Assembly: GCA_963691705.1 (NCBI GenBank)
Contig: OY829538.1
Span: 14,038,443 to 14,102,442 of the forward strand
DNA: 64,000 bases
Direction: 5' to 3'
Source: Viola odorata
Taxonomy: Eukaryota > Streptophyta > Magnoliopsida > Malpighiales > Violaceae
The notes beneath the pieces were generated by a model, which had not been told where the DNA came from, searched no databases, and saw nothing but the letters and a program-made list of their open reading frames with translations. This document shows, one piece after another, positions 10,439 to 22,628 of the stretch. Made by a program: the position numbers and the translations under genes. Every line of letters begins with the position of its first letter. Within the stretch, counting starts at the first letter, position 1.

Positions 10439-13400
10439 TTCACCTGCAATATTAAACAATGCATTTGTATTAGTTATACCAATTACGACTAATATAAGCG
10501 GAAAAATTAACAATATTGCAGCAAAGTAACTCAATCCGCAATCATTCAGGGCACTAAGCGAGCAGATGTACAAGCAAATATCAATACGAACACGCAATGA
10601 ATAGTAACAATTGAGGGCAATTTTGGAATTTTAAAATAATGAACAGCAAACGTCGTCAAAATAGCGAAACGACCCTAGATACCTGACCAGAATGATGAGG
10701 TGAGAAGAACCCAGGTGGCGAGGAGGTCAGAGGTGGACGGAGTGAGCCACACGCGCCGGCACGTGGAGGAGTCCGGCGGAGACGTTGGCTGCGCGTGGTG
10801 GTGCGTCGCCGGTCAGAATGACGCGCTTCCACATGCTCCCGACTCGACTAATCCTTGCGCTCCTTCCTATGTCGGCGGTGAGAACAACAGATGCCTGGAA
10901 ATGGTCGTAGTGAGAGAGGCCGAATGAGAGGGTGAGAGGGGAGAAAAATGAAAGAGATGGATTTGTTTTTGGTTCAGTGAAACGAAGGGTTTGGAGTGGG
11001 AGATGATATTAGGGGTATTAGAGAGTGTTAGAAGCCCAAGCCCATGCCCAAGCTCAATTCCCTCTCCATTTTATTTTTATTTTTTATTGTATAGTATACC
11101 GAATTATCAACCGAACTAATGTTAATGGTTGTAATTCCAATATTCCAAGATTATATTTTTACTTATTTAGTATTTATTAAACTAATATTTGTATGTAATT
11201 CGATATTACAGTAATACCATGCCGAAATTATTGAGAGTATTGGTTAATTAAATATCCAATAAATATTGATCTAATTTTACTCGTATGAATTTAATTAGGA
11301 GTATTAATTAATTAAAACAATTGGAACATTGGAATCAATTTACCAGGATTAATTTTAGATAAATATCAATTATGAAGTATTTTTATCACAATTTTTCATT
11401 TTGCAAAACTGCAAAATTTTCAGAAAATTTTGTTTTGCAAAATTTTCGTTGTGAAACAGATTTTGAAAAATTTGCAGAATTTGCAAAATTTTCAGAAATT
11501 TTTTCGCTAGGAAAGAGCACCTAAGGTCTCCATTTTGATTCTGATACTTCAAGAATTAATTAACGTCCATTTTTTTTATTTTGTCAACAATCGGTATACA
11601 TATTGTTGGGAAATATTGATATATACATAAACAAAAAATAATTAATTAGAATACATCAAAATATTATAATTGATAATGTGAGAAAATCGAATAATAGACA
11701 TATAAAATAGCTAGTATATTTGATCATATTCATCATATATAAAATAACAAAAAGTTAAGAGATAGAAGTAGTATGATGATTGAAGCGCGTCACGGGACGT
11801 TATCTTTAGAGAAGAAATGTCCCTTTTACATAGGGTATTAAAACCATTGTTCTCCAGAGATATGACAATCAATTAAAACTTTTGAGTGCAACCAAAAATC
11901 TTCCCGAACCGACAAACACCCATACTCAAAAATATTTCTCTAAAATACAAAAATAAAATAATAATAGAGTATATATTTATGCCTAATAGCTCACTAGCAT
12001 TACTATTTACATACATGTATTCAGGTGCACATATTTCTCTACAATATTTTGACTTGTAAAATACAACCACATGTATATTTTGATTTTTTCCTATTTTTTC
12101 TTTTTTAAAATTAAAAAAGAATGAAATATATAGTTCAAGAAAATTTGATTGAATTTTGGATAAAAAATCTAATAAAAGGGTCTCTTCTGACAGAAAAATA
12201 GTTTTAAAATTTAAATTTAATAAAAAATTATTGAAAAATAGGTAAGGATTATTCAAAAGGTGAAGGTGCTAATGACCTTAAAAAAAAACTTTACATTCAA
12301 TCTTACATCTTAAGGCTATATGCTTAAGCCTACTTTAATACTTGTCTTTTCTTTTCTTAAGTTGCAAAGTGCATGTTTATTTACATAAGAGTTAAAATGA
12401 AAAATAAAAAACTAAGTATAAAGACTGATTTAACTATCCTAAGTTATTATTATATTTGTTACTTAATCTAAAGGGGATACGTCTGAAGGGAGCCTAGTTT
12501 AAAAGTTTAGGTATATAAAACAATTGTCTAAAGGAAATCGGGACAGGAAGCTAACATTTATTATACAAAAATCACAAATTGACAAAGAAATACTAAATTT
12601 TTTAAGAAGATTATAAAATTTTATTGTTAAAATTTTGAAGGTCACATTATAAAATGACAAAAAAATCCTATTTTTTAAAGTGATTTTCTTTTCTTTTTGC
12701 TAGTTATAAAGGTGAATGTTACAAAAGAAGTGTAACGATATTACCAAAAAAAAAAGTGTATTAACGATTGAGTTTTTGCTAATTAATATTTAACTTTTAT
12801 TTCTTTGTCTAAAATCCGGCCGAAATCAACAACGCGACCAAAGACCTGGCAACCCGTGCAATCTTGTGTTTTCTTTTTATTTGGAAAAAATAAAGAACTT
12901 AGTGATATAAATAAATTTTTAATACATGTGTTTATTGTTTAATATTATTTCACTGTTGTTAGATATCATGTAAGATTTTGTTTTAGAAAAATTGAATTTT
13001 AAATCCGTTTACTTGACTTATTAACTCATTTCATATTTTAATGGGTCGGATAAAAAAAGTTAAAATTTAATGTGATATTTAACATAAATTGTGACGTCAG
13101 TTAAATAATATTAAATAATATCATATTATCAAATTTAAGTTCACAATGTACCTAAAAGCAAAAAATTAATATAAAAATATAAATAGAATTAAAAATAAAA
13201 TGAGATACCAAAATATCATTATCCTTTTTTTCAAACAATTTTGCACTTTTGTATTATAGGATAGCTGGCAAAACAAAATTGCAAAACAAGAGTTTTAATA
13301 AAATAAGAATCCCATTTGTTTGCCTAATAAACTATTTAGAATTGGTTTTGTTAGAACTGATCTCTTGTCTTTGAGTGCACAATGAACAGACAAAAAGAAT

Positions 13401-13528
13401 CAAACTAAGATTATCTGTAGGAACAAGACAAAAAGCATAAGTATACCAAGACTGTCTTATCTTTATCAATTGATTGCTGGCTTTTAAAGAAGATAGAAGA
13501 AAGAACCCTCTTTGCAGATCCTGAAACA
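10439..13528. other. AT-rich intergenic region, no gene seen
   Basis: The first 500 bp is probably the 5' flank of the PIF/Harbinger element, but I could not find its terminal repeat. From about 11,050 the sequence is very AT-rich with only short chance ORFs. The final few hundred bases must contain the promoter of the dioxygenase gene at 13,529; no single convincing TATA box stands out. Confidence 0.6.
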
Positions 13529-14939
13529 ATGTCAACACATTTTGTAGAAACAGAGCATCCTAACCAAAAGCACATCGGTAACGACCACAAATTCCCTACC
13601 ATTCTTTCCTCTCCTTCCCTTCCCCTTCCTTCCTCTCTTGCCTTCTTAACCGACTCCATTAAGGCCAACAAGCCCTTTTTAGAATCTCTGCTGCATCATA
13701 CAGGAGCTGTCCTTTTCAGAGATTTTGCTGTAAACTCTGCTTCTGACTTCAACAAAGTTGTTGAAGCTTTTGGGTTTGATGAGCTAACTTATTTTGGGGG
13801 TGCTGTTAGGAACCAAGTTGTAGGTCGTGTCTACACAGCCAACGAGTCCCAACTTGACCAATACATTCCTTTCCATCATGAAATGGTGCAGGTAACCTGT
13901 TTGTAAAAGTTTACTCTTCATGTTCTTGTTCAAGAAACAAAAATAAGGAATGATTTGAACAGTTAAAATGCACGTTGCAAATGATTGAAATATCATTTAT
14001 GAGCAACTATTTAGTTTAGTTTCATTTATGATGTTGATTTGCTCAGTGACCTTGACTCTTGATTGTAGAATTCAGTTTGGTTAGTTTCTAGCTCAACTTT
14101 AAAATGCGCTCATTTTTGGTAGTTTCTGTTGAATCTGATTGAATTCACTGTTGATTTTTTTCTGTATAGTTTCCCGCGTCTCCATCAAAGTTGTTCTTCT
14201 ACTGTGATGTAGCACCTGAAACTGGAGGAGAAACTCCTTTAGCTCTTAGCTACATCGCTTATGAGAGAGTAAAAGGGAGGTACCCTGATTTCATTGAACA
14301 GTTGGAGGAGCATGGTTTGCTTTACAACCGAGTAATGGGCGATGAAGAAGATCCTTCAAATATTGGTGGCCGTAGTTGGAAGGCGAGATTTTCTACCGAT
14401 GACAAGAGTGTAGCTGAGGAAAGGTTTGTGCCTAAACTTTGCCATATATATCTTCTCTTGATTGTTTGCATCATTTATGTCCAGTCCAGCCACACTATCC
14501 CATTGGTGCTTATGTTCAAATAGAAAAGAGTTATGGAGATGGTTCTTTCTAGAGGTTGTGGTATAGCATATATATCTTCAGACCAAATTGACTTCAATAT
14601 TAAACTTTTGACAGGGCTGCTGATCTAGGAATGAGGATAGAATGGTTAGAAAATGGAGCAAAAACAATTGCAGGTCCAATCCAAACAATCAAAGACAACA
14701 AGGCAAGAAACTGCAAGATTTTGTTCATGGCCTTTACTTTGCCTCACTTAATGACATTTGGGAATGGTGAACCATTGCCAGATGACGTCGTTAATGATTG
14801 TTTGAAGATCGTTGAAGAGGAAAGTGTTGCGATTCCTTGGCAGAAAGGAGATGTTATGTTAATCGATAACTTGGCTGTTCTTCATGCTCGTCGACCATCT
14901 AGTTCTCCTCGTATAGTACTGGCTTCTCTTTGCAAGTAA
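13529..14939 (+). CDS. Clavaminate synthase-like Fe(II)/2-oxoglutarate dioxygenase (TauD/TfdA family)
   Basis: Three exons: 13,529-13,891, 14,170-14,423 and 14,615-14,939, with GT-AG introns (CAG|GTAACC..GTATAG; AAAG|GTTTGT..GACAG), giving a 313-residue protein. It resembles Arabidopsis At3g21360. Landmarks: HTGAVLFRDF near 57-66, the iron-binding HxE in FHHEMV (His116, Glu118), CGGETP-like GGETPLALS, and a distal HARRP (His296) followed by an Arg-containing tail (PRIVLASLCK). TauD-type enzymes use Fe(II), oxygen and 2-oxoglutarate to oxidise a small substrate; the plant substrate is not known. By memory the Arabidopsis protein is about 330 residues. The shortfall seems to lie in exon 3 between IQTIKDNKARN and MTFGNGEP, where the expected core strand looks replaced. 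No signal peptide is visible. The only host gene in the window. Confidence 0.88.
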
Positions 14940-15616
14940 TGTAAATCCTATGAAGTGTTTTCATTCTTGGTGTCTGTGATAATAGACATAAATGATATCT
15001 TTATAAGCACTGTTTTATCAGAATATTGTTGTATTTAGGAGCACAACCTTACAAATAACATCCATTTGGATTGTGGTTTGTACTATCTTATCATCAATAT
15101 GCATGGGTCATGAATCAATGATTGTACAAAAGGTAGAGTGAATAATGTTGGAAATTAATGAAAGGCGCATATCGTTTATGTTTTAGATGCAGAATTGCTT
15201 TGTAATCTCCTCCAAAGATTAGTTTTTTTTAGAAAAATAAAATGAAAGATCAATTAGTGAGAAATAGCATTTAATAAAAAATGTGGCATAATCTTCAAAC
15301 ATTTTTCGAACCGTAAAGTAAGACTAACCGATCTGATTCATGAGCTGGTTAATTTATAGGCCATCGTAAGAGCTCTTGGTGTTTTAGTTAATTTATAGCA
15401 TCCTTTCTCTCTAACCTTCTTTTTTAATCTTTTACGATTATTTGAGGGTTCATTGTTCAATTTGTAACCGACAATGATTCCATTTTTATTTTAGTTTTTG
15501 CTCTTTGTTCTTGTCTTTTTCATCCGGCTGGATGTGTCTTGTAACTTGTATGATATCTCATCATATTCATTCAAGCTGGTGCCTCTAAAGAGAGAAGCCG
15601 GTGGTGGTTGGTAATG
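14940..15616. other. 3' flank of the dioxygenase gene
   Basis: AT-rich sequence holding the 3' UTR and presumably the polyadenylation site; no other gene seen before the transposon at 15,625. Confidence 0.6.
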
Positions 15617-16691
15617 GGTTAGATTAGGATTGTCCATTGAAATACCGTACCAAAATTACCGTACCGTAATTACATAAGTTCGGTCGGTATTTTTTTTACA
15701 CAAATTCACTGTTCGGTATTTCGGTACTGTATGATATTGGTTTTGCCAGGTTCGATATTACTGAACCTACCGTACCGAAGTTTCCTATTACTTACATTTT
15801 ACATTACCGACTCCAGTCTCCACTCATTCATCACATTCGCATCTACTCTCTTCTTCTTCTATCTCTATTCTGACTCACCATCATACACCAGCTTAATCCT
15901 CTCTTCTTCTTCTCTGACTCTCTGAGGTCTGGCACACACACAAATCCTCTCCACCAGTAACCACCAGCTTAATCCCATCTCGGCATCTCCACACAAACAC
16001 TGAAACAAGCAAAGACAACAGAAGCAGTCACCACCCAGCAGCTTAATCCCATCTCAGCATCTCCAAGCAAACTAGGCAGAAGCAGTCACTACAAGCAAAT
16101 AAGGTTACAAGGCAAACGAATTTCGTTAAGGTATGAATTAGATTAGGGTTTGAATGGAATTTGAAATTAATCTATTCTTAATGTCAATTAGGTTAGGATT
16201 TGTCAATTAGTTTAGGGTTTGTTAATTAATCTCTGTTCTTCTTGTTGTCCCGCTCCGGTATCGTGTTTTTGTATTTCTATCCTTGTTATCAACTAGGTAT
16301 CAAGTCTTTTGTTAATTAACATTCATCTCTTGTGAGTTCTTGGTTGGAGTGTTTGGTAGGATGAGGTTAGACGCATAGTCTGTGTTTGTAATATGAAGTA
16401 TTGCCCTTTTTGTTTGCATACAGTCAGTGTACTTACCCCTTATACTCTTGCTCTTTTCAATTCAGATACTCCATAAATACTCTTGGTTCGATCTACTGTT
16501 CCAAGTGACTAATGTTTGATTTTTGCTAGTGGCTGGATTTGTCTGATTTTCTGCAGTTGCATTTTTGTCTACCAAATTTTTCATATTGAAGTGACTAACT
16601 TTGTATAGCTGGACTTGGGGGAGGGTATAACACAATCAGATATTTAGGTTGGTGAAACAAACTCGAAGAAATCCGGATACTTTTTAATTGG

Positions 16692-19600
16692 TGCATGACT
16701 CGCCGTCGAAACGGGTCAAAAATAATATTAAAACCTGATGCCTAGATGCACAAACTAATTTGTGTATAATGGTAACAGGGTCGATCCACAGAGACTGAAG
16801 AACGAATCTTGCCCTAGATGTATGACGGAATGAAAAGCACGAATAGTAACACAAATGGGGGATTTGTTGGTCAAACAAGTAAACCAAAAGATGTCGAGGT
16901 TTAGACAACTAACAAGGACGGAAATAATAAAATTGACAGAATTAACAATCATAAACAAAATAACAAGGAAGTAAATGAAATAAAATCAGATAAAGAGAAA
17001 TCTTAGCAAGGGGTTTGTTTATGGGTCGCGTCGAGGGCTAGTCAGTCATCGACACAAAGATATTCAATCCTGAAGTCATAGGCGTGCTATAGGGGTCAGG
17101 TATGTTTAGGCCCCTTGCTTTCCTCGTTGATGGCGTGCTTGTCGAGGGCACGATCAAATAATTACAACTTATCACCTGCAACAAAAAGGATTGAAGACAG
17201 TGGCAAGAGGTTCGATCCACAGAGAAAGGTGAAGACATACACTAGACAGGTCCAGATATAAAGTAAAACAATAAAAGAAACAATGGGGGGGATTTGGTTG
17301 GTTAATCTAGTTAACCAAGATAGAGATGGGCTAACAAGCTAACTAATAAAAACAGTAATCTAGGGCACGAAAGTAAAACACAATCAAGGGCACGAAAGTA
17401 AAACACAATCAAGGGCACGACATGCAAACAGAAATCAAATAAAGAAATAAAGTCAGAAGAGAAGATATCTTAGCAAAGGACATTATCGGGTTGCTTCCAG
17501 GGCTAGAAAATCATCGGCGCAGAAATATTCTATTCCTATGCCATAGATATGCTATAGGGACCGCGTTTCCACACCGCATCCCCTGCTTACCTTCTTAGAT
17601 AAAAGTCACCCCCCGTTTCCACATATGAGGTGACCTTGACGTTCAGCCATCCTCCCAGCTACCTCTCTTGTCATCAAAAGGCAGCCTTGACCGTCCGGCC
17701 TGTCACGGGCTCGAAGTAGGGAGGCTAAATTCAGAACGCCCATGAAGGGGAGGTAAGACAGATCTAGGGCGCGACAACTCAGCTTGTCAGACTCGTATCA
17801 CATACCCTAATCGGTTGTTTACCCCTAGGTGAGACCTCTCGCGCTGCCTCCCCTAGGTGTCTGCTAAAATTCCAGGGCTTCGCGTCAGGTATAACCCTGG
17901 AATATGACGGTAATCATCTAGGTCTAGATACTAGTTGGCCAGACTACTAATCTGGCCCTAGACGAATTAACAAGAAACCGATAAACAATCGAATACAACA
18001 ATAAGAATATATTAAACACATTTAGGCCTCTTAACTACCCATGCAACCCTCAAAATACCTCTGCTAAGAAGGGGAAATCTAGCTACTCATACCACAAAAC
18101 AAACAAACAAAATAGGAAAAGGAAGATTGCATAAAAGAAGAACAAGAAGAATAAAACTATTAAAATGTTACCGGCCGGAGCAAAGCTCCGGTTGAGTTCA
18201 ATGGCTGCTGGAAATGGATGCCTCAGCCACCACCCAAAAGAGGGAGGAGAGAAAAGGAGGCGGCTCCTAAAAGAAGAAAGTGGAAAAATATTTACAAAGT
18301 GTGATGTTGTTGTTTTTCCAAACCCTAAAACTAGAGGCTTATATAGTGTCTAGCCCACAAGAAGACAAATTCCAGCTAAGGGATTACAAAAAGACAAATT
18401 CCAGCTAAGGGGAGAGAGTGACAGCACATGGAGCGTGCTGGAATATTCTGGGATCTTCTAGAAATACAAGGAATCCCGTGAGAATCTTTGGAGATTCGTC
18501 TCTTTGGCTTTGCAGAGATATCGCGGGCTAGAGACTGCTCACTGGTCTGGTTAGCTTTCGAGGGCTCGACGACATTCTGATCTTCTAGGCCTTGAAGCTT
18601 GAAATCCTCAGAATTCTTCCAAAAATACATCTTTTCGCTCTTTTTCTCCTTTTGGAGCTGATCTGCAATAAAGATGGAAATAAAGGTCAAATAGCATAAT
18701 CAAGCCCCCGAAAGGGCTAGAAAAGAAGGTAAAATCATGACCATGAAACATGCTATCACTCGTATGAAAAGTTATCCCCCGTTTACACATATGAGACAAC
18801 CTTGACGTTGCGTCGACCTCCCAGGCACGAAGCGGGGACGCAATACTCACAGCGCCCATGAAGAAAAGGAAAGACACAACTAGGGCTGGATGCCTCTCAG
18901 TTTGTCAGGCTCGCGACACCGCCCTAATCACTCACTTGTCCTAGACAGAACAGACCAAACTAATGACAATTCATCTAGTGTCTACTCTATTCTAAGGCTT
19001 CGCGTTAGTTATAACCATAGAAATGACAAAGATCAAAGATGGTAAACTAGCAGGTGATCAAGCTCCTAATAAAACCATCTAAATCTAGCAATAAAAACGG
19101 CAAGCAAATAAATACAACGATGAGAAAATGCGAAGAACGATTTGGCCTCATGACCGCCTCTATGCAACCCTCACTTAACCCTTGCTAAGCTAATAAGTTT
19201 AGCCACTCATAATAATAAATAACAAGACAGATTTTATAAAAAGCATAAAAGGAAGAAATACGAAATAAAGGGAAATGCGATATCAATAAATACCGGCCGG
19301 AGTTAAAGCTTCGGTTTGAAGAGTGATGCCGGCAACGTCTACAAAAAGGTAGGAGTGACAAATCCCAAGAAAACTAAAGTGGAAGGTGAGCGGCTGCTCT
19401 CAAAAGGATTTTATATGGTAATAATGGATGATCTCCTAAAAACCCTAAAACTAATGTTTAAATACCCTCCATGGCTCACTAGAAGACAAATGACAGCTAA
19501 GAGAAGGTACAAGGGGTGTGTGCGCCCTAATGGAATATTCCTAGGAAAGCAAAAATGGAATCTGGAAGGAATCTCGCGTCCTTCTAGAAATATCTGCACG

Positions 19601-19828
19601 TGAGTCTCGGCAATAGGCGGCTCCAGATGGCTTCAATGAGGGTCCAGGGCTGGACAACATGGCTCGCATCTAGGGCTTGATGTCAAGAAAGCAACTAGGC
19701 CTCGACACTGGTCTTGACGCTTTGAGATCCATAGCAAAATTCCATTAAAAGGGGCTTTTTCAGCATGTTTTCCTCTTTGGGCCTATATCTGCAAAAAAGG
19801 TGGATTCAAAGGAGAATTAGCAGTATCA
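16692..19828 (-). mobile_element. Nested LTR fragments, third (Athila-like) family
   Basis: Non-coding sequence with the landmarks of Athila-type LTRs (GGTCGATCCACAGAGAC near 16,779; GGTTCGATCCACAGAGA near 17,207; GTTTCCACATATGAGGTGACC near 17,617). The order suggests one degenerate LTR (16,692 to about 17,130, resuming 18,764-19,828) interrupted by a related LTR (about 17,130-18,702). The inner LTR is followed by AGCCCCCGAAAGGGCTAG, which recurs in the opposite orientation at 63,694-63,712 beside another LTR. No coding sequence. Exact limits and target duplications could not be fixed. Confidence 0.5.
17350..17425 (+). repeat. 25-bp tandem repeat, three copies
   Basis: AGGGCACGAAAGTAAAACAC plus ACAATCA repeated inside the inner LTR fragment; the third copy diverges at its 3' side. 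Confidence 0.8.
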
Positions 19829-20622
19829 TGCCCAAGATAAGACTATAAATCAAGGGAAAAATACGCATAAAAACACACACTATTAGTGCAAGTAAAAAGT
19901 ACAGCTCCAACCCAATATGCATTGTGTGAAGAAATGTTTTTTCAGCCAGGTAACTAAGCATGTACCTTTCATTACGTAAAGAAAACATCTTTTCATTTGT
20001 GACCTAAAGTTACTAATGTTGTTGTATTATTCCATTGCTATTTTCATTTTCTTCTAGTGTTTCTTTCATGAATCCCTATAGCACTCCATTCCTTTTTTAA
20101 TAGTATTATTTTACTTCATTGAACGTAATCCATTCACTAAGCATTTCCTTGCTGTTATACATAAACTGGAAAGAATGGCATGAAATTTTCCTTCCAGCAC
20201 TATTAGATTTTGGTTCTTTAATACAAATTTCATAACTCCCCATATTGACTCATTGTATTACTTCAAGTGAACGTATTGTGTACATGTTAGTCCTCATATA
20301 ATCAAATCCAAAACACAAAAAGAAAGTCTTCTGTGATATTACATATCCCACAAATGAGGCAACCTTCTTGTCTGTGTCTTGCTTGCAGGAGGCAACTATT
20401 GCGACTCCATTAGATTACACAATATGTTTCCCTTCTCTGTTTTGAGATTGATGGTATGAAAGTTGAAATGTATATGCCTCATATCATGAATAATATGACC
20501 AACAACCTCGTATCTATTTACATTACAATGTTATCTTAGCAAACTGCCCTGATTCTTTTAGCTTAACTTGAACTTTTATGTTTTAGATTTGACAAAACTG
20601 GTATTAGAGCCAACTATTTCAG

Positions 20623-20731
20623 AGATGTGAATGGGTGCATGTAGGTGCAGTAGAAGCAGGAGAACGTGCATTGGTGATTGATGATCTCATTGCGACTGAC
20701 GGGACCTTATGTGCTGCAATGAAACTACTTG
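20623..20731 (+). pseudogene. APT: Captured exon of adenine phosphoribosyltransferase
   Basis: One frame encodes HVGAVEAGERALVIDD followed by LIATDGTLCAAMKLL, the PRPP-binding region that defines adenine phosphoribosyltransferase, the adenine-salvage enzyme. It is bounded by a plausible acceptor (ATTTCAG|AGATG) and donor (CTTG|GTAGTG), so it looks like one genuine exon taken with flanking intron. The normally invariant glycine of the PRPP loop (ATGGT) is Asp here (ATDGT), and no other APT exon was found nearby. It sits inside a hAT-like element and is a non-functional captured fragment. Confidence 0.8.
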
Positions 20732-20759
20732 GTAGTGTTTCAAAGCTTTGTAAATGTAA

Positions 20760-20905
20760 CTTATTATTTATAATAAACTGAAATTTTAATGAATTTAATG
20801 GATATAATGGACTGTTTGCTATTTACTATTTGTAAACTGGAATTTTAATGGATTTAATGGATTGTTTGTTATTTGCTATTTACAGTAAACTAGAATTTGA
20901 ATTCT
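20760..20905 (+). repeat. Imperfect tandem repeat near right end of hAT-like element
   Basis: Two to three copies of a unit containing AACTGGAATTTTAATGGATT and ATTTGCTATTTACAGTAAAC. Confidence 0.7.
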
Positions 20906-21072
20906 TTAATAAAGAACTAATTTCGGTACGGTATACTGAAATACCATACCGAACTAATTTTAGTATTTCAGTACGATACTGAAATTTAGCTCTGTACAGT
21001 ACGGTATTTAATTTTGGACATTCGGTATATCGAATATCGAAATACCATCCGATGGAGAGTCCTAAGTTAGAT

Positions 21073-21426
21073 GATGGAGCAAAGAATGACGAGTGATTGA
21101 CTCCTTTATCGACAACAACCATGCAAACGCTAATGAAAACTCTAGTGGCGGAAACAGTAAGATTAATGATATAACAACTTTTTTTAACAAGTGAGCTGTG
21201 AAACAACTATATTATACCTTCGGGTTATTTCTTTACCTTGGAATTTTGTCATGACCTTCGATTTTATCATGTTCTTTATGTCTATATATTTATATATTTT
21301 ATAGGGTTTCAGATTTGTAATTTGTAATTTTATTCAAGATTTGGCAAATTTAGATTATATAGTTAGGTAGACTTTGATGATTTTTTTAAAAATTATTCAA
21401 GTACTCCTACTATTTCTAAAGCTATT
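21073..21426. other. Short intergenic spacer
   Basis: AT-rich; nothing recognised. It separates two hAT-related insertions. Confidence 0.6.
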
Positions 21427-21434
21427 GTTTTAAC

Positions 21435-21901
21435 TAAGGGTATTAAAACGGGACCATACCCGTAGACCCGTCCCGGACCCGAGGTTTCAGGTCGGGTCTG
21501 GGACTAATTTTTGGTCCTGTTTTGTGATGGGAGGAGGAGGTGCGAATTGTTTTGGATTTTGGGTTTTTGCAGAGAGGTTGGTGCGACCGTTATGTAATGG
21601 AGTGTGTAAATATTAGGAATTTTTGGGGATGGATTGATTGTATGGTTGTAAGTGGGAGGAATGAGTGTGTGGGTAAGGAGAATTGAAGAAAAGGGAGAAA
21701 GAGAGGGGTTGGGTGAATAAAAAAAAATATTCGGGTCCAATTTTCCCAAGTCTGAACCCGGGACCCTGATTCTTAGTCGGGCCGAGACCGGGACCAGAAA
21801 TTGGTCCCGTTTTTAGTCGGAACCGGGTCTGGTCCCGACCCGGGTGTCTTCGGGTCTAGCCGGGTCCGGGTCCGGCCCACAGACCCATTTTGACACCCCT
21901 A
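21435..21901. mobile_element. hAT-type MITE (467 bp)
   Basis: The end TAAGGGTATTAAAACGGG and inverted end TAGGGGTGTCAAAATGGG are an 18-bp imperfect terminal repeat. GTTTTAAC flanks it exactly at 21,427-21,434 and 21,902-21,909. Subterminal regions are packed with GGGTC / GACCC motifs (about 21,465-21,500 and 21,770-21,880). No coding capacity. Confidence 0.88.
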
Positions 21902-22140
21902 GTTTTAACCATAATCACACAAATTAAGATAATCATTAAATTTTGATTATTTACAACAAATTATCGCCCCGTTATTGTAATTACCTTAATTAAATTGTCC
22001 AATTCAAAATTAAAGTATTTTTTAATTGTTGGATATTAAGAAAAAAACGGCATCCATTGGGTCAGATTTTATAATTTATCTCATTAATTTATTTATTTAT
22101 TAAAATAAAAGTCATATAATTAAATTTGCCGGCTAAGTGT

Positions 22141-22628
22141 AATGCGCCGGAGGGGGTCTCCGGCGGAAACACTCCGATGCTTAAGTCAGTATGTGTACTG
22201 AAATTGGCAGAGTTTTGGCCAGTCCAGTCCGCTTACCTGCCTCCTTTGCGGGGGAGGTATTTATAGAAGAAAGGGGGCGTTCCCGCCCGAGTAAACGGGT
22301 ACGGAGCTATCGCTCGCGTTAGGGTCTGTGATTCGCCCTTATCGTGATACGCTACCTTGGCGGTAGGTGTTTAGGTAGATGTTGCCGTGGTAGGATAATG
22401 GCCGGAGCGTTAATCCTGACGCGTGGTTTCCTCTGGGGGTGAGATAACTCCTTGAGCCAAGCAGGAGGTCCGTGAGAGGAGCCGGTAGGGCCCCGTTAGC
22501 CTTTGTAGCGTTAGCCTTTGGGGAAGGTAGCAATCTTGTCCCTACCGTGGTGGTGCGAAACAGTAGCTATGCCTCTTCCCACCGGGTGATAGACGAAAAT
22601 ACCCTTTCTTTTAGGTGGATTGTTATCA
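22141..22628 (-). mobile_element. Truncated 3' LTR of Tat/Retand copy 2
   Basis: Matches 57,187-57,673 almost base for base. The terminal 84 bp of the LTR (equivalent of 57,103-57,186) are missing on its outer side, where AT-rich unrelated DNA begins, so no target duplication can be read. Confidence 0.88.
22255..22266 (-). promoter_or_regulatory. LTR TATA box (3' LTR of copy 2)
   Basis: Minus-strand CTATAAATACC, as in the other two LTRs of this group. Confidence 0.5.

Larger units (their letters stand above)
15625..21064. mobile_element. Non-autonomous hAT-like transposon with captured gene fragment
   Basis: The left end TAGGATTGTCCATTG and the inverted right end TAGGACTCTCCATCG match at 12 of 15 positions. 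Flanks GGTTAGAT (15,617-15,624) and AGTTAGAT (21,065-21,072) are an 8-bp duplication with one mismatch. Both subterminal regions are rich in TACGGTA / TTCGGTA motifs like the intact hAT element at 4,983. The left interior has a CT-rich leader-like exon and donor (GTTAAG|GTATGA near 16,130), as in that element. No transposase is present; the interior contains LTR debris (16,692-19,828) and an adenine phosphoribosyltransferase exon (20,623-20,731). Confidence 0.75.

Noticed and set aside
10940..11060. Possible terminal repeat of the PIF/Harbinger element
   Set aside because: I found no inverted match or 3-bp TTA/TAA duplication to support it; the partner end is disrupted by the Retand-type LTR.
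11873..12256. 127-codon minus-strand ORF
   Set aside because: Sits in very AT-rich DNA, low-complexity Phe/Asn/Leu composition, no motif.
18165..18353. 62-codon ORF in LTR debris
   Set aside because: No domain, no splice context, inside a degenerate LTR.
19829..20622. Possible further captured exons (for example after CTTGCAG near 20,387)
   Set aside because: Only very short frames without recognisable protein; not enough to call.
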